Shown: positions 48,624 through 59,769, numbered from the stretch's first letter. The stretch is DNA of 64,000 nucleotides from Sesamum alatum (GCA_034509735.1 JACGWO010000005.1:34440479-34504478), one strand, 5' to 3'. Numbers and translations are program-made. The notes: a model not told the origin generated them from the sequence alone.

Positions 48624-51600
48624 TCAAATAGACACACTGTTGGGAATTCCCTTCCCAGTCAGCCCATCTTCACTTGTAGGATAAAGCAAAGTGTAAGGCA
48701 CTTTAACAGGTCCAACTCTATTCTTCCACCTCTCATGATCATTGTTCATCCTTATGATTCCTTCCTCAATTTCAGCCAACTTCTTTCCAAACTTGTCAAA
48801 AGCTTCAACTACTTGTGCATCTGCAGTCCACTCAGGTGTGTCTCTCTGCCCGAGGTAGATTTCGTCCGACGAATGCCTCGATAATATCTCAATAAGGGCA
48901 ACCCCAAGCAATGTCTGCAGCCTAGCAGTGATAGTTCTCAGGTAAACCTTATCAGGGTTGGTTCCCAATTCGTCGTACTCTTTTGTGCCAGGTTCAGGCA
49001 TGAACCGTCGGCTTATGGTAGGGCGATTAGGCATGTAGCCGGCATAATGGTACTGCCCGAAGTTAACTGCTGCATGAAGGGCGGATGCCACCCATATGAT
49101 GATGGTGCATGAGTCTATCAGCTCTTTTCGCGTCTGCATTTTAGGCCACCACGGCTTGTCTTTCTTGTCAGCGTGTCCCTTCTCCCGGAGCTCCTTCCAC
49201 CAGGATTGTAGCTCCGAGTCGTCCTGGACCGTGTCGTCCGATGCATAGTAGAAGTTGCAGTAATCTTCTACCCATGTTCTTATGGCTGACCAGATCTCTA
49301 GCCCATCCACAGCATATGGATAGTCCTCGATTAGTAATCGGAGGCCGTGTGGAGAATTTGAGTCCTCCACTGCTACTCCTCTGGAGAAATGCAGCATGCC
49401 ATATTATTCAAGTGAAGAACTGAAGCTAACATTAACAAGTACTAATGCATATAAGCTTAAAAATGCATTTTTCGTTCCGTGTCGAAATATTTGCAAACTT
49501 CAGCGGCTAAAGAACCAAAATCGCGAAAAATTTAAAAGTTACAGGACCTATTTGCTATTCTAGAAAGATAAAGAACTAATACAGGAGAAAATTGCCTTTA
49601 ATCCTACTTCATTCATAACAAATCTTGATGGGTTAAATGCAACGAACTCCATGTATTAAAAAAAAGGGCAATGTGACCCCTGATACAGGAGGCAGTGAGC
49701 TTATTTCTCAAAAGTTCATCAATGACGTTGCCCCGTTCTTTTATCTAGGGGGATTTTGCACCTATTAGCGCTTCCACATGGGGTAAAATGCAATCAAGCC
49801 GATATATATGTACTACTTTTGGAATGGACAAGGTTGGTGTCTTGTCTTACCTCTTCAGTAGATCAACAGGAAGTGCTTGATCAGGGAAAGCCCAGTTCTT
49901 GTACATCACAGCAGACAGCTCCATGGAATACCTTGCTGGAAAAACCGTAGCCTCAAGAATCCCTCCGGCATTGATCAGCACCTGCCGTGCAAAAGCATTG
50001 ATGTTCATCGTGTCACGAAAGTGAGGCTGCAGAAGCTTGTGAACAGGGTGCATCACACTGAGCTGCCTGTTCGTTGCAATCACAAACGGCTCCATCACCG
50101 CGTGTGTGTGTAACCTGTCAACAATTCAACTTTAGTTCATAGCCAAAAGAGCAGAAACATTAGATGAAATAAGGCATGATCATATCCTTTTGTACCAGTG
50201 GCTGATAAGTTGATGAACTCCAGAATCATTAACTGCAGCATAAGCTTTGGCCAACTGCCAGACGGAACCTTCGATCCCGTCTTCAGATGGAGTGTACACT
50301 TTACTCACAGCACCGAGCTGATCTCCATCAGGATGCGGTAGGCTCAGCTCAATCGCCAACGGCCTTAAACGTCCATCGTTTTGCAAGAAAAGCAGAGTCC
50401 TTGAGGCATAAGTCTTTGTGGTGGTTGTGTTGATTCTCCTTAGATACGGCATAAGTGAGTCGTGATGGTTCAATATGTATAGACGGTTCGTCTTCATTGC
50501 CTGCGGATGAAATTTAGCGTGCTTTACTACATCTGGAGGTGTTTGCAATAACTTCTACCTTAAATAAGCTTGACTAAAGCAGTTCAGAAGCATAAACTAC
50601 GAATCCAAAACACTCTTATCAGCTTATTTTCAACAAAAAAAGACTGTAAATTACGTAATTACAACCACCCCTTAATCCCTACCTCATCAACTGTGAGCCC
50701 ATCTAACTGATTCTGTATATGATGTTGCGTTATCGTGCTAGTTTGATCGCCGTAGAGTTTTGGGTCCAGGTTACTTGCCGGAGGAAACTCCTGCAACTCC
50801 AAAAACTTCAGCACAAGTTGGAAATATTGCAAGTTTTTGTGACTTGTGGGACTAAATCTGGTGAGTGCTAATATGATGGGATCAAAATCACGAAAAGAGT
50901 AAGTTGTGGGACGTAAATTACAATTTTCTGTTTAAGAACACATGCATGCATCAACAAATCTTTCCACCTTCATATGTAATGATACAAAGAAGTTGCCTTT
51001 GTGGGACATTTCTAGGTACGTACCTGGAGACGACTAATGATCACAGGGTTCAATCCAGCTACCGTCTCTCTTGCAAACTCTTCGTCAGTTCTCCATGCAG
51101 ATTTATCCTCTGTTACAATAATATTTTTGCTTAATCCACACATATATATTGTATGTTGGATAAACCTTTGTTTGTCCATGTAGGAAAATTTTTGCCCAGG
51201 TTCAGGATTGGTCGAATCAAACCAATCATAGAGCAGGTGTGATACACTTGTTATGTATTGGTTACTTTTCCTAAACTGTACATTAATTACACGGCAAGTG
51301 CATTTGCACTTGTCATATGATCATTTCAGGTTTGTCAGAGTCGGATCCAGACTAGAATTTTCCATGTATGAGTGAGGGTGGAGCCTAGTAGAGTCAGCTT
51401 TTCGTTACAACAAAAGTAATATTAGTGATAAAATATCGGGAATAATTTTAAAATTGTCACCGACTACATATATTATGCATAAGGGTAAATTAGAGCCACC
51501 TCTCCTAAGGGTCGGTAAAATTAAAAATGCATTATCGTTGTTTGGGAAATTACAAATATCCCCTAATTCTAACATACGTCAACAACGAGCCAATTCTGTT

Positions 51601-54600
51601 AATTTTTATTAGATTTTCATTCATATTTTTGTGGTGAACTGTTCAAAAATGCCTTTTTGAATTATGAATTATAATTTTATATATTTTTTTAGAATTTTAT
51701 AAAGTATTTTTTATGAACTAATATGATCTATGGATTAATTATTTTAAACCCCCCCCCCCTCCCCCTCAATTGTTTTTACATTTCCTCAAACGTTTTTATT
51801 TAGGAAAAAAATCAGCAAGGATAAAATAGTAATTTTCAATCAATGAAAGAATATTCATAATTATGTCAAGTTTTAGGGAAGTAACTGTAATTTACCATGT
51901 GGATAATTAACATATATTTGTCGTCACTTTATATGATTAGTGACACATCTACGTGACATGTACCTTGGATGACCTTTGGCATAGGGAACTTGAAGAGTCC
52001 CTCGCCATCACTGGGAAGAAGTTCCTTGAGCAACTCCAACGGGATGTTATCGTACACGCTTTTGAGAAGAGGGCCATCCGGCAGTTTGAATCCGCCTTCA
52101 TAGATTTCACGTGTATTCTCAAAACTGTCGAACTCGTTACTAATGTTCTCACAAAGATCCTTAAACTCGGGGAGGAGGAACTGGAATATGGATTTCAGGC
52201 CATAAGCAAGGAAATCCGACATCTTCAAGTGCCCGAAGCGTTCGTCTCTTGGCACGTAAATGTTTAAGCTCATAAGGAGCGGAATCCTGCTCTCCGAATT
52301 GGGATCTGCATGAACGTTTCACAATTTAACTTGCAATTTCATAATAACATAATTATAGTGAGAGTTATATATTTAGAATGCATGGGTAATTACCCGTGTT
52401 TGTGGGAGGCCTGCCTGTTCTTCCCCTACGAGGATAAGGATAGTCAGAAGATCCCCCAAGAACAGGACGAGCAAGGTCTTGTCCCTTGTCTGGATCACCT
52501 AAATCGTTGTAGTAAGCGTAGTCGTAGACCCTGTCCCATTCCTCCAGCTGCCCACTCCCATCTCCCCTCAAGTTCACCAGTTCTTCTTCCCTGTATTGGA
52601 GAAGCGGACCTGGAGTTTCACCCACAAGATAGGTCTGAACAACATAAACATATACATCATTATTAGTCTCACTATAAAGAAGAAAAGTCTAAGCAGTTGC
52701 CTTGAGTAGGACGAACTGAACTCTATAGTGACAACTTTATACACAATTCTTGTTACTACCTGATTAGTAAAGAAAATACGGTGAGTCTTGTACTTGTTAG
52801 CTGGATAAATCCAAGAGTTGCAGACAAAATGGAGAGGGCCGGAGTGTCCGGGGACATGTTCAAGTGTGAGTGTTTTAAGGTAAAATTCAGTGTGATGGAA
52901 GTTGTTGATGATGAAGGCTCCTGGAACTCCAACCTCTTCTTCCCAGTCAAAAGTTACATCAAATGCTGTATCCCCAGGTGTTAGAGAGGAGAATGTTGTG
53001 ATCCAATTCTCTAAGTATGCTGCTCTTCCCACCTTCCCCTTCAAATTATTCTCTGATGAAATCACAAATATAATTAATACTTCAAACTTCTATATAGATG
53101 TTGGCAAAAAGAAGTTTATAATAGGGCTAGATGATAACAAGTTCTCCTGTCATTTGATATAATTACAAATATCCCCCTCCCCGTATGTTTGATGAAATTA
53201 TGTAATTTTTGAATAGATGTATGGAATTGTCAACTTTGACCTTATCGTATCTTTTTTAAATTAAAAATTATAAAAAAATTCGGACGAGCGAGGTGGACAG
53301 AATTTTTTTGAAAAAATTGTTCAAAAAAAAAAATATCCATTTAGTTATAAACGAGTTTCATAAATTTTTAAAAAATAAGTAAAATTATAATATATATATA
53401 TATATAGTTCACAAGGGCATTTTTGGTCGGTTCACTATAAAAAATGGATGAGAACCTAAGGGAGACTAATTAGGGGTGGCAACGGGGTGAGTTTGGGTGG
53501 AACCGGGACCCGCCCCATTTATTTTTTAACCCCGCCAGGGTGGGTCTAACCTGGTAGACCCGATTATTTTATTTTTTTCATTTGGTCTATATATTTAAAT
53601 TAAAAAAATTATTATATCAATTACAAATAAAATTGTTCATGTTCTAACTCAAATTCAAGTCAAAAAAATATTTTCAATTACAAATGAAAGTGCTCATAAT
53701 AAAACAACCAAAACAATTCATATCGATTATACATTAGTAACTACTTCTTCGTCTTCCTTACCCTTATATAAATAATTTAATATTTTGTTAATTATTTATT
53801 CTATCATGATAAAGTAAAAGAAATATATATATATATATATATTGGCCCCGCTACCCACTTCGTCTCCAATTTTTTAGACCCGGACCCGGGCCTGGGCCTG
53901 CCCCATTAGGTGGGTTCGGGTTGAATTGTCACCCCAAAGATTAATGGATTGAGTTGGTTGTTAGCCAACCGTTAAAATCAGGTAGTATCAATAATTTTTG
54001 AAATAACGTATAAGATATTTGTAATTATGTCAAATCTCAGATGAGCTTGTCGTAATATGTCTTTATAAAAATGGGTATCTGGATAGACTTTAAAACTAAA
54101 TAAATCTTTGAAAACACAAAAGTAAAATAATGTATTTTGTGGGATAATTTCAATGTGGTGCCCTAAGTTAGTTATTGAATTAGTTTTGGTAATCTCATCA
54201 ATTATGATCCCAAAAATTTTGTAATATGATCAAAGTCAGTCATCTCTGATAATTGTCCGTCTAAACTAACGGACATACAACATGCAAGGAGAAATATGGG
54301 ATATTAAAATTAATTTAATGAATAACTTAAGAGACTAAAATTGAAATTATCCATGTGTGTATCATACAAATGTAGGTGTATTTATTATCTTTGAATTACA
54401 AATAAAAATTTTAGGGTAAATTACAATGACACCCCCGAGATTAGGTTAAAATGCACAAACACCCTCTATCTTTCATAAAATTACAGCTACACCCCTGATG
54501 TGGTAGTTGTAATTACAACTCCACTCCCTATTTAAAAACTGAGCTTACACAAATACCACCCCTCAAAAGGTGTAACTGTAATTATACAAATACAATGAAT

Positions 54601-55086
54601 GTTTGTATAATTTAGCCTAATCTCGTAAAATATCAATATACATTGCCCAAAATTTTAAAATTGCATCTTTGAGCCCTTCTCTCTTAATGATCACAAAGAT
54701 ATAATAAATATGCTTTAAAATTAACAACAACAAACAATTAACTACTAGATAATAAAAAATTGACTATTAGAGTCAAGAAAAAAAAAATATTTAAAAGATA
54801 AAATATTACTTCTTGTTATAAAGTTAAAAATGAAGCATGCACACACACACAGTGATCAGACACAGACACAGAGAGAGAGACCTGAATCTGTGTTGGTAGA
54901 AGAGATGAGTTGGAGAGAGACTTTGCGGCCGACGAGCTCATGAAATCTGTCAAGAACCGAAGCCGCCAAATCATTGAAGTCTAGAACATTCTTTTTCATT
55001 ACAACAACTCTTCCTTTAATCTTCTGCTGCTGCTCCTCATCATCTTCTCTCCTCCCAACCAACGATTCCACCATCTCCCCCAACAT
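48624..55086 (-). CDS. Linoleate 9S-lipoxygenase, cytosolic type
   Basis: Exons (5' to 3', descending): 55086-54882, 53052-52760, 52634-52394, 52305-51964, 51109-51024, 50790-50683, 50500-50196, 50114-49851, 49380-48624. They join in phase to 2,601 bases (866 aa), normal for plant 9-LOX. Residues about 20-160 form the PLAT/LH2 beta-barrel ([34 protein letters not shown]) and about 170-866 the catalytic domain. Iron ligands are H526 and H531 (HQLISHW then THA), H717 and N721 ([10 protein letters not shown]) and the C-terminal I866 of GIPNSVSI. T583-V584 replaces the Thr-Phe of soybean 13-LOX-1, as in 9-LOXs, and A569 fits S-stereospecificity. There is no chloroplast transit peptide, which separates it from 13-LOXs of jasmonate synthesis. 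It would dioxygenate linoleic and linolenic acids at C-9 for defence and root-development oxylipins. The start is the first ATG after the TATA box. Confidence 0.95.
51482..51897. mobile_element. Foldback MITE (family A) in LOX intron 4
   Basis: Ends agggtaaattagagccacc and, inverted, ggtaaattacagttac. The left arm has 'gggaaattacaaatatccc' and 'gttaatttttattagatttt', the right arm 'aatattcataattatgtcaa'. A C-run with one T lies in its middle near 51750-51770. It fills much of the intron between exons 4 and 5. Confidence 0.6.
53123..54058. mobile_element. Foldback MITE (family A) in LOX intron 1, split by a hAT insertion
   Basis: The left arm (from 53123) and the right arm (to about 54058) have the family's 'gatataattacaaatatcccc' and 'gatatttgtaattatgtcaaa' blocks. 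The conserved internal sequence 'gggcatttttggtcggttcac' is followed by 'gagactaat', where the copy is interrupted by the element at 53471-53937 and resumes with 'ttaatggattgagttggttgttag'. Confidence 0.6.
53471..53937. mobile_element. hAT-type MITE nested in the LOX intron 1 foldback element
   Basis: Left end taggggtggcaacgggt and, inverted, ttggggtgacaattcaaccc, with inward gggtggaacc / acccacctaatggggc similarity. The flanking 8-mers agactaat (53463-53470) and agattaat (53938-53945) match at 7 of 8 positions, the hAT target duplication. 467 bp, no coding capacity. It belongs to the same terminus type as the element at 1912-2723. Confidence 0.75.
54411..54620. mobile_element. Small foldback MITE (family B) in LOX intron 1
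   Basis: The ends ttagggtaaattaca and, inverted, ttaggctaaattata are near-perfect 15-bp inverted repeats. The body carries 'aaaattacagctacaccc' and 'ggtgtaactgtaattata'. 210 bp and non-coding. Related to 234-455 and 58441-58650. Confidence 0.6.
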
Positions 55087-55125
55087 CTCTCTCTCTCTCT
55101 CTCCTCTTTCTCTCTCTCTCTCTCT
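55086..55125. repeat. CT-rich tract in the LOX leader
   Basis: A pyrimidine run on the plus strand, so GA-rich on the gene's sense strand, lying between the TATA tract and the ATG. Confidence 0.8.
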
Positions 55126-55127
55126 GG

Positions 55128-55144
55128 ATATATATATATATATA
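55128..55144 (-). promoter_or_regulatory. TATA tract of the lipoxygenase gene
   Basis: An alternating TA run (TATATATATATATATAT), about 42 bp upstream of the start codon. If it sets the start of transcription the leader is only about 10-20 bases long; a TATA further upstream would make it longer. Confidence 0.45.
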
Positions 55145-55248
55145 GGTATAATTGATAGCAGATGTTAGATGGGAGAGCTGCAGGCTGCAGGTATTTATGA
55201 GGAGCACTCGCACATATTAGCAGACATGTTCTCATTTCTTCTCGTATG

Positions 55249-55657
55249 AATTATAACGACCTCCTGTGAAATTTAGCGTAATTATAGATATTTTATAAAT
55301 TATAAATATTTTTTTTATTATTTTAAAAATTATAAATAATTTTTGAATCTAAAACGGTTCATTTTACCTGTGATTTTTTTTTAAAATAGTAAAAGAATCA
55401 GTCAAGACAAATTAATTTATTTCTCCTCTATATAAGAAACCTCTACTTGAGTATTTTTGTCCAAAAAAAGTTTAAAAATCTTAAAAAATAATTTAATTTA
55501 TATAAGGACATTTTGGTCGGTTCACTCATAAAAATGAATGAAAATGAATTATTTATTAAACGATTACAAACTTCAGGAGAATATTTGTAATTTTCTAGAT
55601 AACGTGAGAATATTTATAGTTATGTCAAACCTGGTGAGAGGTTATTGTAATTCACCA
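55249..55657. mobile_element. Foldback MITE (family A) in the LOX promoter
   Basis: Left arm 'aattataacgacctcctgtg' with 'gcgtaattatagatatttt'; right arm 'aatatttatagttatgtcaa' ending 'gttattgtaattcacca'. The internal block 'ggacattttggtcggttcac' is shared with the LOX intron 1 copy. It lies about 160-570 bp upstream of the lipoxygenase start codon. Confidence 0.6.
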
Positions 55658-55831
55658 TTTCTTCTTACACTTCAATTTAATGTTTACACTGTTTTACGTA
55701 TCGACGTGGAATTATTCTTGCCATTATCATCAAAGGTTTGGCCTGGATATACAAGTTTTAATTAATGAAGGCGGCCGCAACTATAATTTTCACTTAATAA
55801 TAATTTTAATATTATACTTGTTACGTGATTG

Positions 55832-56068
55832 TTTTTAAGTGAAGCAATAACTATTATTTATTTTGAATAAATCGATTACAATCGTTCATATCGAATATCT
55901 TATATCTAATAATTTATCAATAACTATAAAAATCGATGCTAATCACCTGCTATAAAATAAAATTATATATATATTATTAATTAGAACAATATTTCATTCT
56001 GGCGGGGCTCAAATCTATGACCTTAAGAATTATGGGGCCTCAACTTCGTGTCAATTGAGTTCGGCCTT
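55832..56068 (-). mobile_element. tRNA-derived SINE, minus strand
   Basis: On the minus strand an A-box-like 'gaactcaattgacacgaagt' is followed about 40 bases later by a B-box-like 'gatttgagcccc'. The 3' half is AT-rich and ends '...ttgcttcacttaaaaac'. It shares its 3' end with the SINE at 58808-59088. Confidence 0.55.
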
Positions 56069-56214
56069 ATTGAATCACTTGTTATGTAATTAAATATTAA
56101 TTATCGTGTAACAAATATTTTTATACTTGCTACGTATTTGGTTCAAACACGCAAATTCGGTCCCAATTAAAATTTTCCCACATGGGCAAATTGGTTTATT
56201 TTATACCAAATCAA

Positions 56215-56220
56215 CACGTG
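56215..56220. promoter_or_regulatory. G-box (CACGTG), possible LOX upstream site
   Basis: A palindromic CACGTG about 1.1 kb upstream of the lipoxygenase start. G-boxes bind bHLH/bZIP factors, including the MYC2 class in jasmonate responses. A single hexamer at this distance is weak evidence. Confidence 0.2.
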
Positions 56221-56357
56221 GATGGTTTAGACTCATCTTATCTTACATGGACTTAACTAAAAGAGTTTGTAACATAATTCTTCCAATTATATATAAACTC
56301 CCTTTCTTAAAAAATAATTAATTTTTTTTCTTTTTTGGAATGTCCCACATTAATAAA

Positions 56358-56627
56358 GAGTTACATTACAATGACTCGATTTTTTGTAAATACAAAGGTT
56401 ATCTCTTAATATTTGTCGTAATTCTAAATATACTATTATTATTTGAAAAATTATAAATACAGCAGTAAAATTAAAGATGTTATAATAAATATCCCCTTGT
56501 GACAACTCATTGTAGGGAGGTATTTCTTAGACAACCGCTATTTTTAGGGAAGTATTTGTAATTTTTCAAACAACAAATTAGTATTTGTAATTATGACAAA
56601 CCTTAAGAAACACGTTGTATTTACCCC
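56358..56627. mobile_element. Foldback MITE (family A)
   Basis: The left end gagttacattacaatgact and, inverted, ggggtaaatacaacgtg. Both arms contain 'gtaattctaaatatac'/'gtatttgtaattatgac', 'gaaaaattataaatac'/'gtatttgtaatttttc' and 'caactcattgtaggg'. 270 bp. Confidence 0.6.
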
Positions 56628-56805
56628 TGCTTTTTTTTTTTTTTTAATAGAAAGGCGAGTAATGGCATAGTAAAGAGCTTATTGTTGCGGTGTGGAGTAT
56701 GCCTCAACATACATCTAGAGCCAGCGCGCGTAAATTTATTTTGTCATGAATAAATTTATACAATGTTTTACGGGTGTTCTAATATAAGTATTTGATGGGG
56801 GCATA

Positions 56806-56906
56806 ATTACGAATATTCCCTCATTTAGGAAATGTTTATAATTTTTCAAATAACGAAAAGTATTATAATTATATCAAATTTCAGGAACGGAGGTCGTAAT
56901 GTACCC
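56806..56906. mobile_element. Short internally deleted family A copy
   Basis: It keeps only the outer blocks 'gcataattacgaatattccc' and 'tattataattatatcaaatt' around a short middle, with 'ggtcgtaatgtaccc' at the right end. About 100 bp. Confidence 0.4.
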
Positions 56907-57079
56907 TTTTTTTTTTTAACAAAATTGTTTTTATCTTTGTGATTTTTATGGCAAGTGGGAGAAATCTTAAACAAAAATTTAGACTGTGGCTGCTTTCAAC
57001 AGAGAGAGAAAAAGAATTGTCATTTTCATTTCATTTTTTGGAATTTTTTTTTTCCTGTAACGTGTCAAAGTTTGCATAT

Positions 57080-57435
57080 GGTCACAATTAGACTTTATTT
57101 TAATTTTAATCCTATAATTATAGGTGTTCAACTTTGTGGTCCTTTAAAAAATAAAATTTACGGTTTAGATTTCATAAATTGAGGACTCATTTTGTCCAAA
57201 AGTTCCAAATCTGATGGAAATTGGCACGTAAAACTCATATGCCGGCTTAAATTTCAGACACATGACTTGCAGGTGTAGTTTTCCAGTAAATTTTCAAATT
57301 TTTGACAAATTGTATTCTTGAATTGTAAAATTTACAAAATAATGGACTAAATTGAAAATTTCCTTTTTTTAGAGAATCAAAATGCCAAATATATATAATT
57401 AAAGGATCAAAATTAAAACCATCACAATTATGACC
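57080..57435. mobile_element. Inverted-repeat element (family D), 356 bp
   Basis: Left 'ggtcacaattagactttatt' and right, inverted, 'ggtcataattgtgatggttt' are followed in both arms by 'ttaattttratcct(t/a)taattata'. Further in, 'taaaatttacggtttagatt' pairs with 'gtaaattttacaattcaag'. A long foldback with no coding capacity. Confidence 0.55.
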
Positions 57436-57580
57436 AAAAGAAAATAACATAAATGAGTAGTTATCATCGTACACATTATCATAATTGCGTTAGGTTGTAT
57501 TTGAATGGTTAGGTTGTTGTACCATTCATCTAACAATTTAAATTTCAAGTGGTTAATATTTTTGCAATAATAATTAGAGA

Positions 57581-58064
57581 TAATTAAACCGTTATTTCAT
57601 GAGATTTGGTGTAATTACACTGAGATTTTTTGTGGGTTGAAAAATTACATCTAATTATACTTTTGAGATTTGCTTCCATCTAACAAATAGATCCATTCGT
57701 TTTAAAAATTCACCGAATTTATTAATATTAACAAAAAAGAAACTAAATGAAAATCATATTTACCATCGATTGACTTATTGCAGGTCAAATAATATTTTTC
57801 TGACTAAACTACCCACTAGCATTATAAGCATGAAGATATATAAAGATAGTTTGGTTATAAAAAGATTTGTTTGACCTGTAATACGTCGGTAATAAACCAA
57901 TCGATGGTAAATATGGATTTTCATCCAATTTTTTTTTGTTAATATATATCAGTAAATTCAGTTAATTTTGACTAATGGGTTGACGTATTTATTAGACGAA
58001 AACAAACCTTATGGATATTAAATGTAATTTTTCAAAAACTTGATATTGCAAAGAGTAGTTTATT
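57581..58064. mobile_element. Foldback MITE (family A) with long well-paired arms
   Basis: The block 'gaaaatcatatttaccatcg' (near 57747) is matched in inverted orientation near 57921-57902, and the pairing extends for more than 100 bases on each side, through 'ccatcgattg', 'gcaggtcaaa' and 'ttaatattaacaaaaaa'. It is the best-preserved foldback in the window. Confidence 0.65.
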
Positions 58065-58440
58065 TCTGAACAGATCCCACAATATATAATTAGCGGGTAC
58101 ATAAAAGAAAAAAAAGAGTCCTAATATTTAGGCATAACAGGCTTCCCACACTAGAAGAAATATGACTTTTACTATGGTTAATTATAATAGTTAAAGGTAA
58201 ACAATTATAGCAAATACTAATTAACTGTGGTCAAAACTTAAGTTTTTGCATCGATTTTGTCTGACCGTGGTAGATATCATCGATTTACTATGATTCACTA
58301 ATTCCGTCAACTTAAAAGCTTTAAAAATGCATCGGTCTTTTAGTCTACATCAAATATCTTCTGTCGTTATATTCTTCATTATAGCGAGCATCATAATTTT
58401 TGGAGTTAAGGTAACAATTAGACAATAATATTATTCTTAT

Positions 58441-58650
58441 GGTTAAACTACAAACTACCTCTTCTTATAGTAGCTTGTGTAATAATGTCGATATTTTTGA
58501 GGGGTGTAAATATAATTTTCTAAAAAAATAGGGGTGATTTTTGTAAATAATGCTTATATTCTAGTGGGTATATGTGTAATTATTCAAAAGACAGAAATAA
58601 TTTATAAAAACAAACCATAGGTTAAGGGATGTAAATGTAATTATCCCTTA
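58441..58650. mobile_element. Small foldback MITE (family B) inside the CACTA element
   Basis: Ends ggttaaactacaaactacc and, inverted, taagggataattacattta, with 'gtaaatataattttct' and 'gggtatatgtgtaattatt' blocks. Worn relative to the copy at 54411-54620. Confidence 0.45.
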
Positions 58651-58807
58651 ATATAAGGATATATTCTACTTAGATTTATCAAGGCTAGAAACCCCAACAA
58701 CTTGTTCTTTTTCTCCACTAGTAATAAATGCAATTTAAATAGAAGATAAGGGCTGCATATGTACTCGTTTCGTGGCATTTTTGAACTCTTGACATTGCTG
58801 TAAGGAG

Positions 58808-59088
58808 TTTTTTTTTTTTTTTTAAGTGAAAGTGATAAATATTATTAATTAAATTAAATTGATTATAATTAATTTTGTCAATTATCAATCTCTAATAGAA
58901 ACAATTACAACAGTCATACAATAATCAATAATACAATATAGCATAAATTAAATTTAAACAACCCCACTTACTATTACAGTATACAAGCAATCCTACTATA
59001 AAGTAGACTATCATCCCATATATTGATCGAGTTCAAAACTATAACATCTAAGGTAATGGGACATCAACCTTAACCACTAGACTATAAG
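58808..59088 (-). mobile_element. tRNA-derived SINE inside the CACTA element
   Basis: On the minus strand it starts with an A-box-like 'tagtctagtggttaaggt', then about 35 bases later a B-box-like 'gttttgaactcgatc'. It ends '...tatcactttcacttaaaaaaa' with a 16-base A tail (T run at 58808-58823). The 3' end matches the SINE at 55832-56068. Confidence 0.65.
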
Positions 59089-59605
59089 GAAACTTTTTTG
59101 TGCAGAGTAATTAAGAGATATTGGACCACTCAACTTCAAATATACACATCAAATTAATTGAATTGGAGTCTACCTTTTTCTAGAGTAGATGTATAGAGGT
59201 AGGCGTGTGATCTAGGGAGAATAGCAATTAAGTGGGCAAAGTACACTTGTCGTCCCGTAATTTAGATCTAGTATATTTTCATTTTTATTATGAAAATATC
59301 TCATAAGTTGTTATAAGTATCATTTTCAATCGCTGCAACAACAAAAAAAAATAATTATTTTCTACATTGTAATGGTCACGGCTTAAAAACCATGGGAAAT
59401 CAACATTATCGACCATAGTAAAATAAAATCGATTAAAAAAATTTAAGTTTTGATTGCAGTTATGGGTTTTAGTCGTGGATTAATGTTTTGGCCGTACTTA
59501 CAAAAACAACAATTAATAGTTCTTGTGCAGATGTAGTTAATTAGTATGTGCCACACTTTTTCACTTTTAACTATAATAATTAGCCATTAACTAAAAGTAA
59601 TATTT

Positions 59606-59769
59606 CTTTCAGTGAGTCTTCCCGATAACTTCTATTAGGAAATTGACGGGAAAAAACTCTTGCAAGTCATGTGGCCGTGAACTTTTCAGAACGAAAGAAA
59701 ACGACCATGTGACTTGCATGTGGTTTCTTCCATCAATTTCTTAATTTAAATTGATAAGGGGACTGAAAG
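59606..59769. repeat. Long near-perfect hairpin, about 160 bp
   Basis: gcaagtcatgtggccgt pairs with acgaccatgtgacttgc (15 of 17) around a loop of about 22 bases. The stem continues outward with 'attaggaaattgacgggaaa' against 'tttcttccatcaatttcttaatt'. The outermost 'ctttcagt'/'actgaaag' also pair and overlap the right end of the CACTA element. It could be a tiny foldback MITE or a small-RNA-producing hairpin. Confidence 0.6.

Larger units (their letters stand above)
58149..59614. mobile_element. Non-autonomous CACTA element, 1.47 kb
   Basis: The left end reads cactagaagaaatatgactt and, inverted, the right end reads cactgaaagaaatattactt. Similarity continues for roughly 80 bases in each arm through 'taattataatagttaaa' and 'catactaattaact'. 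Subterminal 'accatagtaaaa' and 'gccgtgg' blocks recur, as in CACTA elements. The 3-bp target duplication is not preserved (cca versus agt). There is no transposase frame. A family B MITE and a SINE lie inside it. Confidence 0.65.

Noticed and set aside
51953..52267. A 104-codon plus-strand frame opposite LOX exon 4
   Set aside because: It is a complement of a conserved lipoxygenase exon; the minus-strand reading matches the family end to end.
10115..55086. A plant metabolic gene cluster of ACBP, SNF4 and LOX
   Set aside because: The genes are ordinary housekeeping or stress genes of unrelated pathways, with mixed orientation and no shared control signal. Two touching lipid metabolism is not enough to propose a cluster.
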